DNA from: JBGUVL01 sp045134375
Lineage (GTDB): Bacteria > Bacillota_I > Bacilli_A > Erysipelotrichales > Erysipelotrichaceae
Direction: 5' to 3'
DNA: 64,000 bases
Assembly (NCBI GenBank): GCA_045134375.1
Contig: JBGUVL010000033.1
Span: 26,165 to 90,164 of the forward strand
Shown in pieces: positions 27,082 through 34,446 of this stretch. A program made the translations under genes and the position numbers. How positions within the stretch are numbered: the stretch's first letter is position 1; each line of letters opens with the position of its first letter. The notes below the pieces were generated by a model. The model was not told the DNA's origin, did not search any database, and saw only the letters and a list, made by a program, of their open reading frames with translations.

Positions 27082-27267
27082 ATGTCATTTAGTTCAGCTA
27101 TGTTAATATTATCGATGTGTTCCTTCTTCTTTTTGATTCTTTTCGTTATGGAAGGGATTAGCGATGATGGAGCAGAGGGGTTACGTTTGCGTTATCGTTC
27201 CATTAGTGGATCGATTGGCATTGCTTTGATTACATTGCTCATGTTTTTTCTTACGAGGGCATTGTAA
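27082..27267 (+). CDS. Small membrane protein of unknown function
   Basis: A 61-residue protein with two hydrophobic segments (about residues 5-24 and 42-60) joined by an acidic-then-basic loop (EGISDDGAEGLRLRYRS). ATG 27082 has GGAGG seven bases upstream; an earlier in-frame start is not supported. No family recognised. A long stem-loop precedes the ribosome site, and a TspO-like membrane gene follows 47 bases later, possibly in the same transcript. Confidence 0.6.
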   Translation: MSFSSAMLILSMCSFFFLILFVMEGISDDGAEGLRLRYRSISGSIGIALITLLMFFLTRAL

Positions 27268-27314
27268 TCTCTGAATAAAACTGTTGTTTGCAGCTATACT
27301 AACCAAGACGGGTG

Positions 27315-27809
27315 ATGTTAGTGGATGTGGAAAACAGAAGACGAATGATGATTTTGCATAGTATTGTTGTTTTTTTATTATGGATGTTGCTATCTTTTAT
27401 GTTGCATGAATTGCTGCCACAGAAAGGTGGGATAGAACATCCATTTTTTGTGTTTTCTATGCCATTTTTACTATTGTTTCATTTCCTCTTTTTAGTTAGT
27501 GGGGAAGTGGCATCCATTTTGATTGCAACAAGTTTACATGCTTCGGTACAACCGTCTCTTTCTTTTTATCAATTAGTACTTTTTCTTGTTTTTTTATGGC
27601 CATTTTTGTTTTTTGTTTTCAATCGATATTTTTTATCAGTGTTACTTTTAATGTTACAATGGTTTTGTGAATTAATGGTATTTGCAGCTTATTTCGCAAT
27701 TGACAAAAAAGCAGGTCTGCTTTTTTGCCCTTGTATTTTTTGGACAAGCTACCTGCTTTATTTATCTTTTATAATGTGGATGAAAAGTACATTGCTTTTA
27801 GGAATGTAG
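27315..27809 (+). CDS. Hydrophobic membrane protein, possibly TspO/MBR-like
   Basis: About 164 residues with five membrane helices, the count expected for TspO/MBR tryptophan-rich sensory proteins. The stretch MVFAAYFAIDKKAGLLFCPCIFWTSYLLYLSFIMW resembles the last two TspO helices, where a diacidic-basic loop and a conserved P-x-x-x-W are usual. The middle helices also fit. Tryptophans are fewer than in classic TspO, so this is a divergent member at best. The start is not clear: GTG 27312, ATG 27315 and GTG 27321 are all possible and no strong ribosome site decides. Confidence 0.5.
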   Translation: MLVDVENRRRMMILHSIVVFLLWMLLSFMLHELLPQKGGIEHPFFVFSMPFLLLFHFLFLVSGEVASILIATSLHASVQPSLSFYQLVLFLVFLWPFLFFVFNRYFLSVLLLMLQWFCELMVFAAYFAIDKKAGLLFCPCIFWTSYLLYLSFIMWMKSTLLLGM

Positions 27810-27822
27810 GGAAGGAGGGTTT

Positions 27823-29391
27823 TTATAAGATAAAATTGGCAATTCCAGCACCGAAGAATACGATCAGAGCCATTACAATGACATAACCAAATGCATATTT
27901 TGCAATCTTGCCAAGAATTTCACCATCTTTTCCGCTTAAGGCACAAGCAGCACAACCTATTGCAATACTTTGTGGTGACAACATTTTTCCGGCACTTGTT
28001 CCTAAAGAATTGGCGGCAACTAACCAATATTCATTTGCTCCAATGGCTCTAGCTGCTTCTAATTGTACATTACCAAACAATACTTCTGAACTTGTTCCAC
28101 TTCCTGTAACGAAAGTTCCTAAAGCACCAATCAATGGTGCAGCGAAAGGATAGAAGGAACCAAGGACAGTGACAAAGAATAAAGAGATATCGGAAATCAT
28201 TCCGGAATAACCCATGATTTTTGCGCAACCCAATACCCCTAACATAGTACAAATGGTTTTAGACATTTGAATGATGGTATCTTTCATTACTTTAGCAAGA
28301 TCGGAGAAGCTGCATTTTTGAATAAAACCACCAATCAGACCGGAAATAAGGATCAATACACCTGGGGTGTTGATCCATGTGAATGTAGTTAATGCAGCAC
28401 CTTCACCGTTGTAAATGGAAACGCTGGTTTTGATCGCACTTAATGGTGCATTGATGAATGGAACCAGTTTGCTTGTTACTAATAATAAAACAAAAATTAA
28501 AATGAAAGGCGACCAAGCGACAAGTGCACTATGTAATGTGATAGGTTGTTCGTCAGCGCTCTTTGGAATTACCATTCGATATTCTTCTGGTACTTCATGT
28601 TTTTTTCCATAATAGCTTGCATAAGCGAAAGTGATGCCAAGAGAACAAACACTTGCGATAATAACAGGCAATTCAGCACCGACAAATTTTGCGGCGATGA
28701 TTTCTGGAAGAACGAAGCTTAAAGAGGCAACTAACGTAAAAGGAATCATTCCTTTTAAAGCTTTTGTTCCATTTCCTACCAGCATTACCATGAGGAATGG
28801 GGATAGGAACAATAAAGGAGCTACTTGAATGGTTTGGGTAAAAGCTAATGTGGTAGCATCCAATCCGGTAACACTAGCTAATGTTGCAGTTGGAATACCG
28901 ATGGAACCAAACATTGTTGGACAACCATTGGCAATCAAGCATGCTAAAATAGCATAAACAGGATTGAATCCCAATGCATAAAGCATACTTGCAGGAATGG
29001 CAATCGCAACACCAAAGCCAGCCATACCTTCTAAGAAACCACCAAAACACCAGCCGATTAATAAAACTAAAATTCGTTTATCACAGCTAACGGATGTTAT
29101 CATTCTTTTAATGATATCCATTGCACCAGTATATACCGTTAAGTTATAAGTGAATACAGCAGCAATAATTACAATAACGATGGGCCAAATAGCCATCGCA
29201 AATCCTTCTAATGCAGCTGTGCATGCGCCCAAGATTGGCATGTTCCAAATTAAAATGGCTTCGATAAAGGCAACCACAAAAGCACCAACACTGGCAATGT
29301 GAGCCTGCATCTTGAATGCACATAAGGCAATGACAAGCCAAATAATAGGAAGTAACGCCAAAATGAACATTACAAAAATATTGTCAAACAT
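27823..29391 (-). CDS. lldP: L-lactate permease (LctP family)
   Basis: The 522-residue protein has about 12-13 membrane helices and matches the LctP family of lactate/glycolate proton symporters. Signatures include GWCFGGFLEGMAGFGVAIAIPA, a glycine-rich motif of the family, GSIGIPTATLASVTG, and GTFVTGSGTSSEVLFGNVQ followed by SAGKMLSPQSIAIGCAA. AGGAGG lies just upstream of the ATG. It is monocistronic, convergent with the TspO-like gene, and could import lactate or export that made by the nearby Ldh; direction is not shown by sequence. Confidence 0.92.
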   Translation of the reverse strand: MFDNIFVMFILALLPIIWLVIALCAFKMQAHIASVGAFVVAFIEAILIWNMPILGACTAALEGFAMAIWPIVIVIIAAVFTYNLTVYTGAMDIIKRMITSVSCDKRILVLLIGWCFGGFLEGMAGFGVAIAIPASMLYALGFNPVYAILACLIANGCPTMFGSIGIPTATLASVTGLDATTLAFTQTIQVAPLLFLSPFLMVMLVGNGTKALKGMIPFTLVASLSFVLPEIIAAKFVGAELPVIIASVCSLGITFAYASYYGKKHEVPEEYRMVIPKSADEQPITLHSALVAWSPFILIFVLLLVTSKLVPFINAPLSAIKTSVSIYNGEGAALTTFTWINTPGVLILISGLIGGFIQKCSFSDLAKVMKDTIIQMSKTICTMLGVLGCAKIMGYSGMISDISLFFVTVLGSFYPFAAPLIGALGTFVTGSGTSSEVLFGNVQLEAARAIGANEYWLVAANSLGTSAGKMLSPQSIAIGCAACALSGKDGEILGKIAKYAFGYVIVMALIVFFGAGIANFIL

Positions 29392-29640
29392 ACATTTCCT
29401 CCTGTAATTTTTTTATTCTACAACTAACTATTTTAAATCAGTTTAAATTCAATGTCTATAAAGATTGAAAATGATATGCGCTTACATAAAAAAAGAACAC
29501 AAGAAATCAGTTTCTTTTGTCGCAATTAATGAAACTCTTGTCTTTTTTATGTTTCAAAATAAAAGCGGTTTCTTTTTTTGACAAGAATCGTTATAATAGG
29601 GATGGGAAATGAACCCTATAAAATAGAGGAGTGTAGCAGA

Positions 29641-30270
29641 ATGGAAACGAAATCAATTATTATGATTGCCATCGTAATTATATTAGGAATTATATTATAT
29701 TTTGGAATGAATTATTTAAAAGCAAGACAACAGAATAAAATGGTGGAATTATTGCAGAATGGAGAATTTGATCAATTTTTCGCATTAACCGACAGTTTAC
29801 TAACAAAGTATTTGTTTCCTCGTTATAATGTAGAATATTTAAAATTGAATGGTTACATTATCAAGGGAGAGGAAGCAAATATTGAAAAGCAGTTTGATTT
29901 TCTGTTGAATGCAAGAAAGAATAAAGCCCAAACAGAAGATATCACGATGAAAGCCTTCAATTACTATGTTGGCATCGAAAACAAAGAAAAAAGCACGGAA
30001 CTGTTAGAACAAATACAATCTTTTACTAATGAAAGAATGGTAAAGGAAGCAGAAACAATGTATGACATCTTCATTTTAAAAAATGGAAATCATATTGAGG
30101 AATTATTAACAACCTTAGAAAAACTTCCAGAAGAAGGAAAAGCAGTTAATGAGTATTTGCTTTCTGTCCAATATGAAAATATCGGAGATAAGGAAAATGC
30201 AAAAAAATATGAAAAGCTTTCTAAGAAGCATATGGAGTCAACTGCAAAACAAAAGAAAAATAAAAGCTAA
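29641..30270 (+). CDS. Membrane-anchored protein with TPR-like repeats
   Basis: The 209-residue protein has a single N-terminal membrane helix (about residues 5-23) and a soluble helical remainder. Paired helices of about 34 residues, such as VEYLKLNGYIIKGEEANIEKQFDFLLNARK and VNEYLLSVQYENIGDKENAKKYEKLSKKHM, read like tetratricopeptide repeats. The tail is lysine-rich. ATG 29641 has AGAGGAG upstream; the longer frame from 29578 is rejected for lack of a site. No enzyme motif is seen; a scaffold role is inference. Confidence 0.65.
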   Translation: METKSIIMIAIVIILGIILYFGMNYLKARQQNKMVELLQNGEFDQFFALTDSLLTKYLFPRYNVEYLKLNGYIIKGEEANIEKQFDFLLNARKNKAQTEDITMKAFNYYVGIENKEKSTELLEQIQSFTNERMVKEAETMYDIFILKNGNHIEELLTTLEKLPEEGKAVNEYLLSVQYENIGDKENAKKYEKLSKKHMESTAKQKKNKS

Positions 30271-30401
30271 TGAAGCCTATCAATAATAAAGAATACGAGT
30301 TTGACGAAGCAATTAAAAAGGTCGATGGGATGGATGCAACCTTTATTGAATTTCCATTTGCTGTAAAAAAAGAATTCAATAAAGAAAGAGTCAAAGTGTG
30401 A
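30270..30401 (+). pseudogene. Truncated DUF1905 fragment
   Basis: A 43-codon frame begins in the stop codon of the previous gene. Its product, with YEFDEAIKKVDGMDATFIEFPF then KKEFNKERVKV, looks like the first half of a DUF1905 domain, which normally runs about 100 residues. The frame stops just where the next strand of the domain would begin, and in another frame a F-C-G-Y-P piece can still be read. It is therefore probably a remnant. Confidence 0.45.
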
Positions 30402-30513
30402 ACTACTTTTGCGGTTATCCTTAGGAAGGAAACTTAGTATATATGCAAATATCATGTCATATTATTGAGATATGAAATATCTTCGTAAAGCAATTAAGTA
30501 ACAAAGCGGAGAG

Positions 30514-30566
30514 CCTATTCATGGAATTATCAAAGAAAGGGAGTAGGAGGACTATTCTCTTTTTTA
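30514..30566 (+). promoter_or_regulatory. Candidate terminator/antiterminator leader of ispF
   Basis: GGGAGTAG (30539-30546) pairs with CTATTCTC (30552-30559), then six T's: a weak intrinsic terminator ending only about six bases before the ispF ribosome site. CCTATTC (30514-30520) can instead pair with GAGTAGG (30541-30547), which would break the terminator. The two hairpins exclude each other. No known riboswitch class recognised. Confidence 0.4.
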
Positions 30567-30583
30567 CATAAGGAGGAGTAATT

Positions 30584-31069
30584 ATGTATCGTATTGGACA
30601 ATCTACCGATATTCATCGATTTAAAGAAGGAGATTGTATTACCTTAGGAGGTGTGAAAATTCCTCATAGCAAGGGAATTGAGGCACATTCCGATGGGGAT
30701 GCGCTATGTCATGCAATTGGCGAGGCGATGTTAGGAGCACTAGCATTAGGTGATTTGGGGCACCATTTTCCCGATACGGACGAACGCTATCAAGAGGTAT
30801 CTTCGCTTATGCTTTTGGAAGAAGTTATGAAAAAAATAAGTGAACAAAAGTACGAAGTGGTTAATGTGGATTCTTTGATTTTAACGGAACGTCCTAAAAT
30901 GGCACCACACATTGAAAAAATGCGTGAAAACATTGCGATGATTTTACATACAGAAGTCCAAAATATAAGTGTAAAAGCAACCCGTGGCGAAAAAGTTGGC
31001 TTCATTGGAAGAGAAGAAGGAATCATGGCACAGGCAGTTGTATTGTTAAGAAAAAAGACGCTTGACTAG
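30584..31069 (+). CDS. ispF: 2-C-methyl-D-erythritol 2,4-cyclodiphosphate synthase
   Basis: The 161-residue enzyme forms the cyclic diphosphate intermediate of the MEP isoprenoid pathway. The N-terminus contains the metal ligands in STDIHRF (D-x-H) and the characteristic EAHSDGDALCHAIGEAMLGA; LGDLGHHFPDTD and the C-terminal ATRGEKVGFIGREEGI are also present. AGGAGGAG precedes ATG 30584. No other MEP gene lies in the window; it appears to be its own unit behind a possible attenuator. Confidence 0.95.
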   Translation: MYRIGQSTDIHRFKEGDCITLGGVKIPHSKGIEAHSDGDALCHAIGEAMLGALALGDLGHHFPDTDERYQEVSSLMLLEEVMKKISEQKYEVVNVDSLILTERPKMAPHIEKMRENIAMILHTEVQNISVKATRGEKVGFIGREEGIMAQAVVLLRKKTLD

Positions 31070-31117
31070 GATAATTATTTTGTTTGTTTCTTTCTATCTA
31101 TCCTACAAAAATGATGT

Positions 31118-31290
31118 TATAATAAGAGTAATAGGAACGATATTGTATTTTATAAGAAGCAAGTAACTACTCAGAAATTGTAATGATATAATAGGTAGAG
31201 GTTAATGTAAGGGGTTAATATTATCTTTTTAGAATGTTGAGATAGAAATGATGCTGCTCAGGGGAAGCTATGGCTTTTCCTTATTTTTTC
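31118..31290 (+). ncRNA. Candidate leader RNA or small RNA upstream of nrdD
   Basis: The 309-base gap between ispF and nrdD contains a TATAAT at 31118-31123 and, about 140 bases on, an intrinsic terminator: AGGGGAAGC (31260-31268) with GCTTTTCCT (31273-31281), loop TATG, then T-rich sequence. There is no reading frame of note between. The 5' AATAGGA near 31130 can also pair loosely with TCCTTATT near the 3' end. It may be an independent small RNA or an nrdD attenuator. No known family is recognised. Confidence 0.35.
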
Positions 31291-31378
31291 TTTAAAAATA
31301 AAATTCGGTCAAATAAAAGGTATTCGAAGATGATACATGATATCATAAAGATACGATAAAGAAAGGAATGTGAATCTT

Positions 31379-33568
31379 ATGAAAATTATAAAGCGAAACG
31401 GCGTTGAAGAAGAATTTAATATTGAAAAAATTATTAATGCGATTACAAAAGCAACGGATGCGACCAAAAAAGGTTTTTTAACAAAGGAGCAGATTCAAGA
31501 AATTGCTGATTATGTAGAATACAAATGCAATAAAATTAGCAGAGCAGTTACGGTAGAAGAAATCCAGGATATGGTGGAAAATCAGTTGATGGCTCAAGGA
31601 GCGTTCGAAATTGCAAAGAATTATGTTAAATATCGATACAATCGTTCTTTGGCGCGTAAAGCAAATACCACAGACGATCGCATTCTTTCACTAATAGAAT
31701 ATGATAACGAAGAAGTAAAACAGGAAAACTCTAATAAAAATCCAGCAGTTAATAGTGTTCAGCGTGATTACATGGCAGGAGAAGTAAGCCGTGATTTAAC
31801 TCGACGTGTATTGTTACCACCAGATATTGTAGAAGCTGATAAGAAAGGAATCATTCACTTCCACGATTCGGATTATTTTGCACAACATATGCATAATTGC
31901 GATTTGGTAAATTTAGAGGATATGTTACAAAATGGAACTGTTATTAGTGAAACGCTGATTGAAAAGCCACATAGTTTTTCAACAGCATGTAATATCGCAA
32001 CCCAAATCATTGCACAAGTAGCTAGTAATCAGTATGGAGGTCAAAGTATTTCGTTGGCTCATTTAGCACCGTTTGTTGATATTTCTCGTAAGAAGATTCA
32101 TAATGAAGTAATTGGTGAAATTGCAGAATTGGGCTGCGAAGCTGATGAGAAAAAAATTGCTAAGATTGTGGAAGGGCGATTAGAGCGAGAAATTACCAAA
32201 GGGGTCCAGACGATTCAATACCAGTTGGTTACTTTATTGACCACCAATGGGCAAGCACCATTTGTTACGATCTATATGCATTTGAGTGAAGCAAAAAATG
32301 AACAAGAAAAACACGATCTTGCGATGATTATTGAGGAAACTCTGCGACAACGTTATCAGGGTGTGAAAAATGAATCGGGTGTTTGGATTACACCTGCTTT
32401 TCCAAAACTGATCTATGTATTGGATGAAGATAATATTGAGAAAGATACACCTTACTATTATCTGACTGAATTAGCAGCAAAATGTACTGCGAAACGAATG
32501 GTTCCAGATTATATTTCAGCAAAGAAAATGAGGGAATTAAAGGGGGATGTTTATACTTGTATGGGTTGCCGTTCCTTCTTAACTCCGGATCGTTCCTATA
32601 AGAAAGGAAATTTGGCGAATGCTGGAAACTATGTAGAAGGGGAACATAAATATTATGGAAGATTTAACCAAGGGGTTGTTACTGTTAACTTGGTTGATAT
32701 TGGTTTAAGCGCACAGAAAGATATGAAACGATTCTGGGAGATCTTTGATGAGCGTATGGATCTATGCCATCGCGCATTGCGCTGTCGTCACGAACGTTTA
32801 AAGGGTACGACTTCTGATACAGCTCCTATTTTATGGCAATATGGTGCATTAGCACGATTAAAAAAAGGGGAGGTTATCGATCGTTTATTATATGATGGTT
32901 ATTCTACTATCTCTTTGGGGTATGCTGGACTTTGGGAATGTGTTTATTCATTAATTGAAAAGAAATTAACGGAACCAGAAGGAAAAGCACTAGGTTTAGA
33001 AATCATGCAGAAGTTAAATGATTATTGTAATAAATGGAAAGCAGAAGAAAACATTGATTATAGTATTTATGGCACACCATTAGAATCTACAACTTATAAG
33101 TTTGCGCAAAATTTACAAAAGCGTTTTGGTGTTATCAAAGGAGTTACAGATAAGAATTATATTACGAATAGCTATCATGTTCACGTTACAGAAGAAATTG
33201 ATGCATTTGATAAGTTAAGACTAGAATCTGAATTCCAAAAACTATCTCCAGGTGGTGCTATCAGCTATGTAGAAGTGCCAAATATGATCAATAATATTCC
33301 GGCTGTTATGCAAGTAATTCGTTGTATCTACGATAACATTATGTATGCTGAATTAAATACAAAGAGTGATTATTGTCAAAAATGCGGTTATGATGGTGAA
33401 ATTCGTATTGTAGAAAAAGATGGAAAATTAGTGTGGGAATGTCCAAATTGTGGAAATCACGATCAGGATACGATGAATGTTGCGAGAAGAACATGTGGAT
33501 ATATTGGAACGCAGTTCTGGAATCAAGGAAGAACCCAAGAAATTAAGGAAAGGGTTCTGCATCTATAA
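31379..33568 (+). CDS. nrdD: Anaerobic (class III) ribonucleoside-triphosphate reductase
   Basis: This 729-residue glycyl-radical enzyme reduces ribonucleoside triphosphates under anaerobic conditions. An ATP-cone domain fills about residues 1-95. The substrate-site cysteine region CMGCRSFL is present, a zinc motif of two CxxC pairs (CQKCGYDG and CPNCGNHD) lies near the C-terminus, and the radical Gly707 is in RRTCGYIG. ATG 31379 is chosen over GTG 31370 because GGA lies too close to the latter. It overlaps nrdG by one base. The upstream gap holds a terminator-like hairpin. Confidence 0.95.
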   Translation: MKIIKRNGVEEEFNIEKIINAITKATDATKKGFLTKEQIQEIADYVEYKCNKISRAVTVEEIQDMVENQLMAQGAFEIAKNYVKYRYNRSLARKANTTDDRILSLIEYDNEEVKQENSNKNPAVNSVQRDYMAGEVSRDLTRRVLLPPDIVEADKKGIIHFHDSDYFAQHMHNCDLVNLEDMLQNGTVISETLIEKPHSFSTACNIATQIIAQVASNQYGGQSISLAHLAPFVDISRKKIHNEVIGEIAELGCEADEKKIAKIVEGRLEREITKGVQTIQYQLVTLLTTNGQAPFVTIYMHLSEAKNEQEKHDLAMIIEETLRQRYQGVKNESGVWITPAFPKLIYVLDEDNIEKDTPYYYLTELAAKCTAKRMVPDYISAKKMRELKGDVYTCMGCRSFLTPDRSYKKGNLANAGNYVEGEHKYYGRFNQGVVTVNLVDIGLSAQKDMKRFWEIFDERMDLCHRALRCRHERLKGTTSDTAPILWQYGALARLKKGEVIDRLLYDGYSTISLGYAGLWECVYSLIEKKLTEPEGKALGLEIMQKLNDYCNKWKAEENIDYSIYGTPLESTTYKFAQNLQKRFGVIKGVTDKNYITNSYHVHVTEEIDAFDKLRLESEFQKLSPGGAISYVEVPNMINNIPAVMQVIRCIYDNIMYAELNTKSDYCQKCGYDGEIRIVEKDGKLVWECPNCGNHDQDTMNVARRTCGYIGTQFWNQGRTQEIKERVLHL

Positions 33569-34119
33569 TGTATTATGGTGAGATAAAGAAGTTTGATATT
33601 GCGAATGGAGAAGGTGTACGTGTCTCGCTGTTTGTATCTGGATGTACACATCATTGTAAAAACTGCTTTAATCAAGAAACATGGGATTTTCAGTATGGTA
33701 AGGAATTTACTTTTGAAAGTGAAAGGGAAATTCTAGATGCCTTATCAGAAAGTTATATTGATGGGTTGAGTCTATTAGGAGGGGAACCTTTTGAACCTTC
33801 TAATCAGCGAGGGCTTCTCCCATTATTAAAAAAAGTGAGATCACAGTTTCCTGACAAAACAATTTGGTGTTATAGCGGTTATCGTTATGAAGAGCTCATT
33901 GGTAAATCGAGAGCAAGATGTGAAGTAACCGATGAAATGTTATCACTATTAGATGTGCTAGTGGATGGAGAATTTGTGCAAGATTTGTATAATATTTCAT
34001 TATCATTTCGTGGTTCAGAGAACCAGCGTATCATAGATGTCCCTAAAACATTATCAAGCGGAGAAATTGTACTCTATTCTTTAAGTAGTGAGCAAATTAA
34101 AATGGAAGAAAAAAAATAA
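33568..34119 (+). CDS. nrdG: Anaerobic ribonucleotide reductase activating protein
   Basis: The 183-residue radical-SAM protein installs the glycyl radical on NrdD. The iron-sulphur motif CxxxCxxC is at residues 26-33 (CTHHCKNC), the GGEPF motif follows in SLLGGEPFEP, and the GEGVRVSLFVSG entry is typical of NrdG. The start overlaps the nrdD stop (TAATG), so translation is coupled. A strong terminator follows immediately. Confidence 0.94.
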   Translation: MYYGEIKKFDIANGEGVRVSLFVSGCTHHCKNCFNQETWDFQYGKEFTFESEREILDALSESYIDGLSLLGGEPFEPSNQRGLLPLLKKVRSQFPDKTIWCYSGYRYEELIGKSRARCEVTDEMLSLLDVLVDGEFVQDLYNISLSFRGSENQRIIDVPKTLSSGEIVLYSLSSEQIKMEEKK

Positions 34120-34158
34120 AAGAACGAGATTTCTATCAAATCTCGTTCTTTTATTTTT
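34118..34158 (+). terminator. Strong terminator after nrdG
   Basis: A perfect 15-base stem joins 34118-34132 and 34138-34152 around a five-base loop; it is followed by ATTTTTAATT. Confidence 0.9.
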
Positions 34159-34162
34159 AATT

Positions 34163-34240
34163 AATTTACATTTATAATATAACGTTGTTATGTTATATTG
34201 TAAATGTAAATTTTGATTTGTAATAATGTTACAAATCAAA
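34163..34240. repeat. Two adjacent inverted repeats upstream of the MFS gene
   Basis: The first has 21-base arms (34163-34183 and 34192-34212) with a single G-U-compatible mismatch and an eight-base spacer. The second has perfect 12-base arms, TTTGATTTGTAA (34212-34223) and TTACAAATCAAA (34229-34240). TTGTAA at 34198-34203 and TAATAA at 34221-34226, 17 bases apart, could be a promoter inside them. They may be operators or hairpins; no adjacent regulator gene is seen. Confidence 0.55.
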
Positions 34241-34274
34241 TAGGAAGATAATAAAGGAAATCATATAGGGTCAA

Positions 34275-34346
34275 ATGGATAAAAAGACAAAAGATGTTGT
34301 TAAAAAAATTATGCAACTAATGGTGGTATGTAACAACAACTATTAG
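34275..34346 (+). CDS. Upstream ORF / possible leader peptide of the MFS gene
   Basis: A 23-codon frame starts at ATG 34275 with ATAGGG four to six bases upstream and stops at TAG 34344-34346. Its stop lies inside ATTAGTTG (34342-34349), the shared strand of two mutually exclusive hairpins. The peptide is lysine-rich at first and ends in V-V-C-N-N-N-Y. Leader peptides of this size control many drug-efflux and resistance genes in Firmicutes. Whether this one is translated is unproven. Confidence 0.4.
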   Translation: MDKKTKDVVKKIMQLMVVCNNNY

Positions 34347-34366
34347 TTGTGAATAAAACAACTAAT
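34314..34366 (+). promoter_or_regulatory. Mutually exclusive hairpins in the MFS leader
   Basis: CAACTAAT occurs at 34314-34321 and 34359-34366, and its complement ATTAGTTG at 34342-34349 lies between. The complement can pair with only one copy at a time; the downstream pairing extends to nine bases. The upstream ORF ends in the shared strand, so ribosome position could select the fold. This is the layout of translation or transcription attenuation. Confidence 0.45.
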
Positions 34367-34446
34367 CAGATGGCGTTTCAACTGTAAGGATGAGGCAAAA
34401 AAAAGAAAAACTCCTATCATAAAATCATAAAGAACAGGTGATGAGA

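Noticed and set aside
29578..29597. TTGACA followed by TATAAT before the TPR-like gene
   Set aside because: The spacer is only eight bases, far from the 16-18 needed, so this pair is not a usable promoter.
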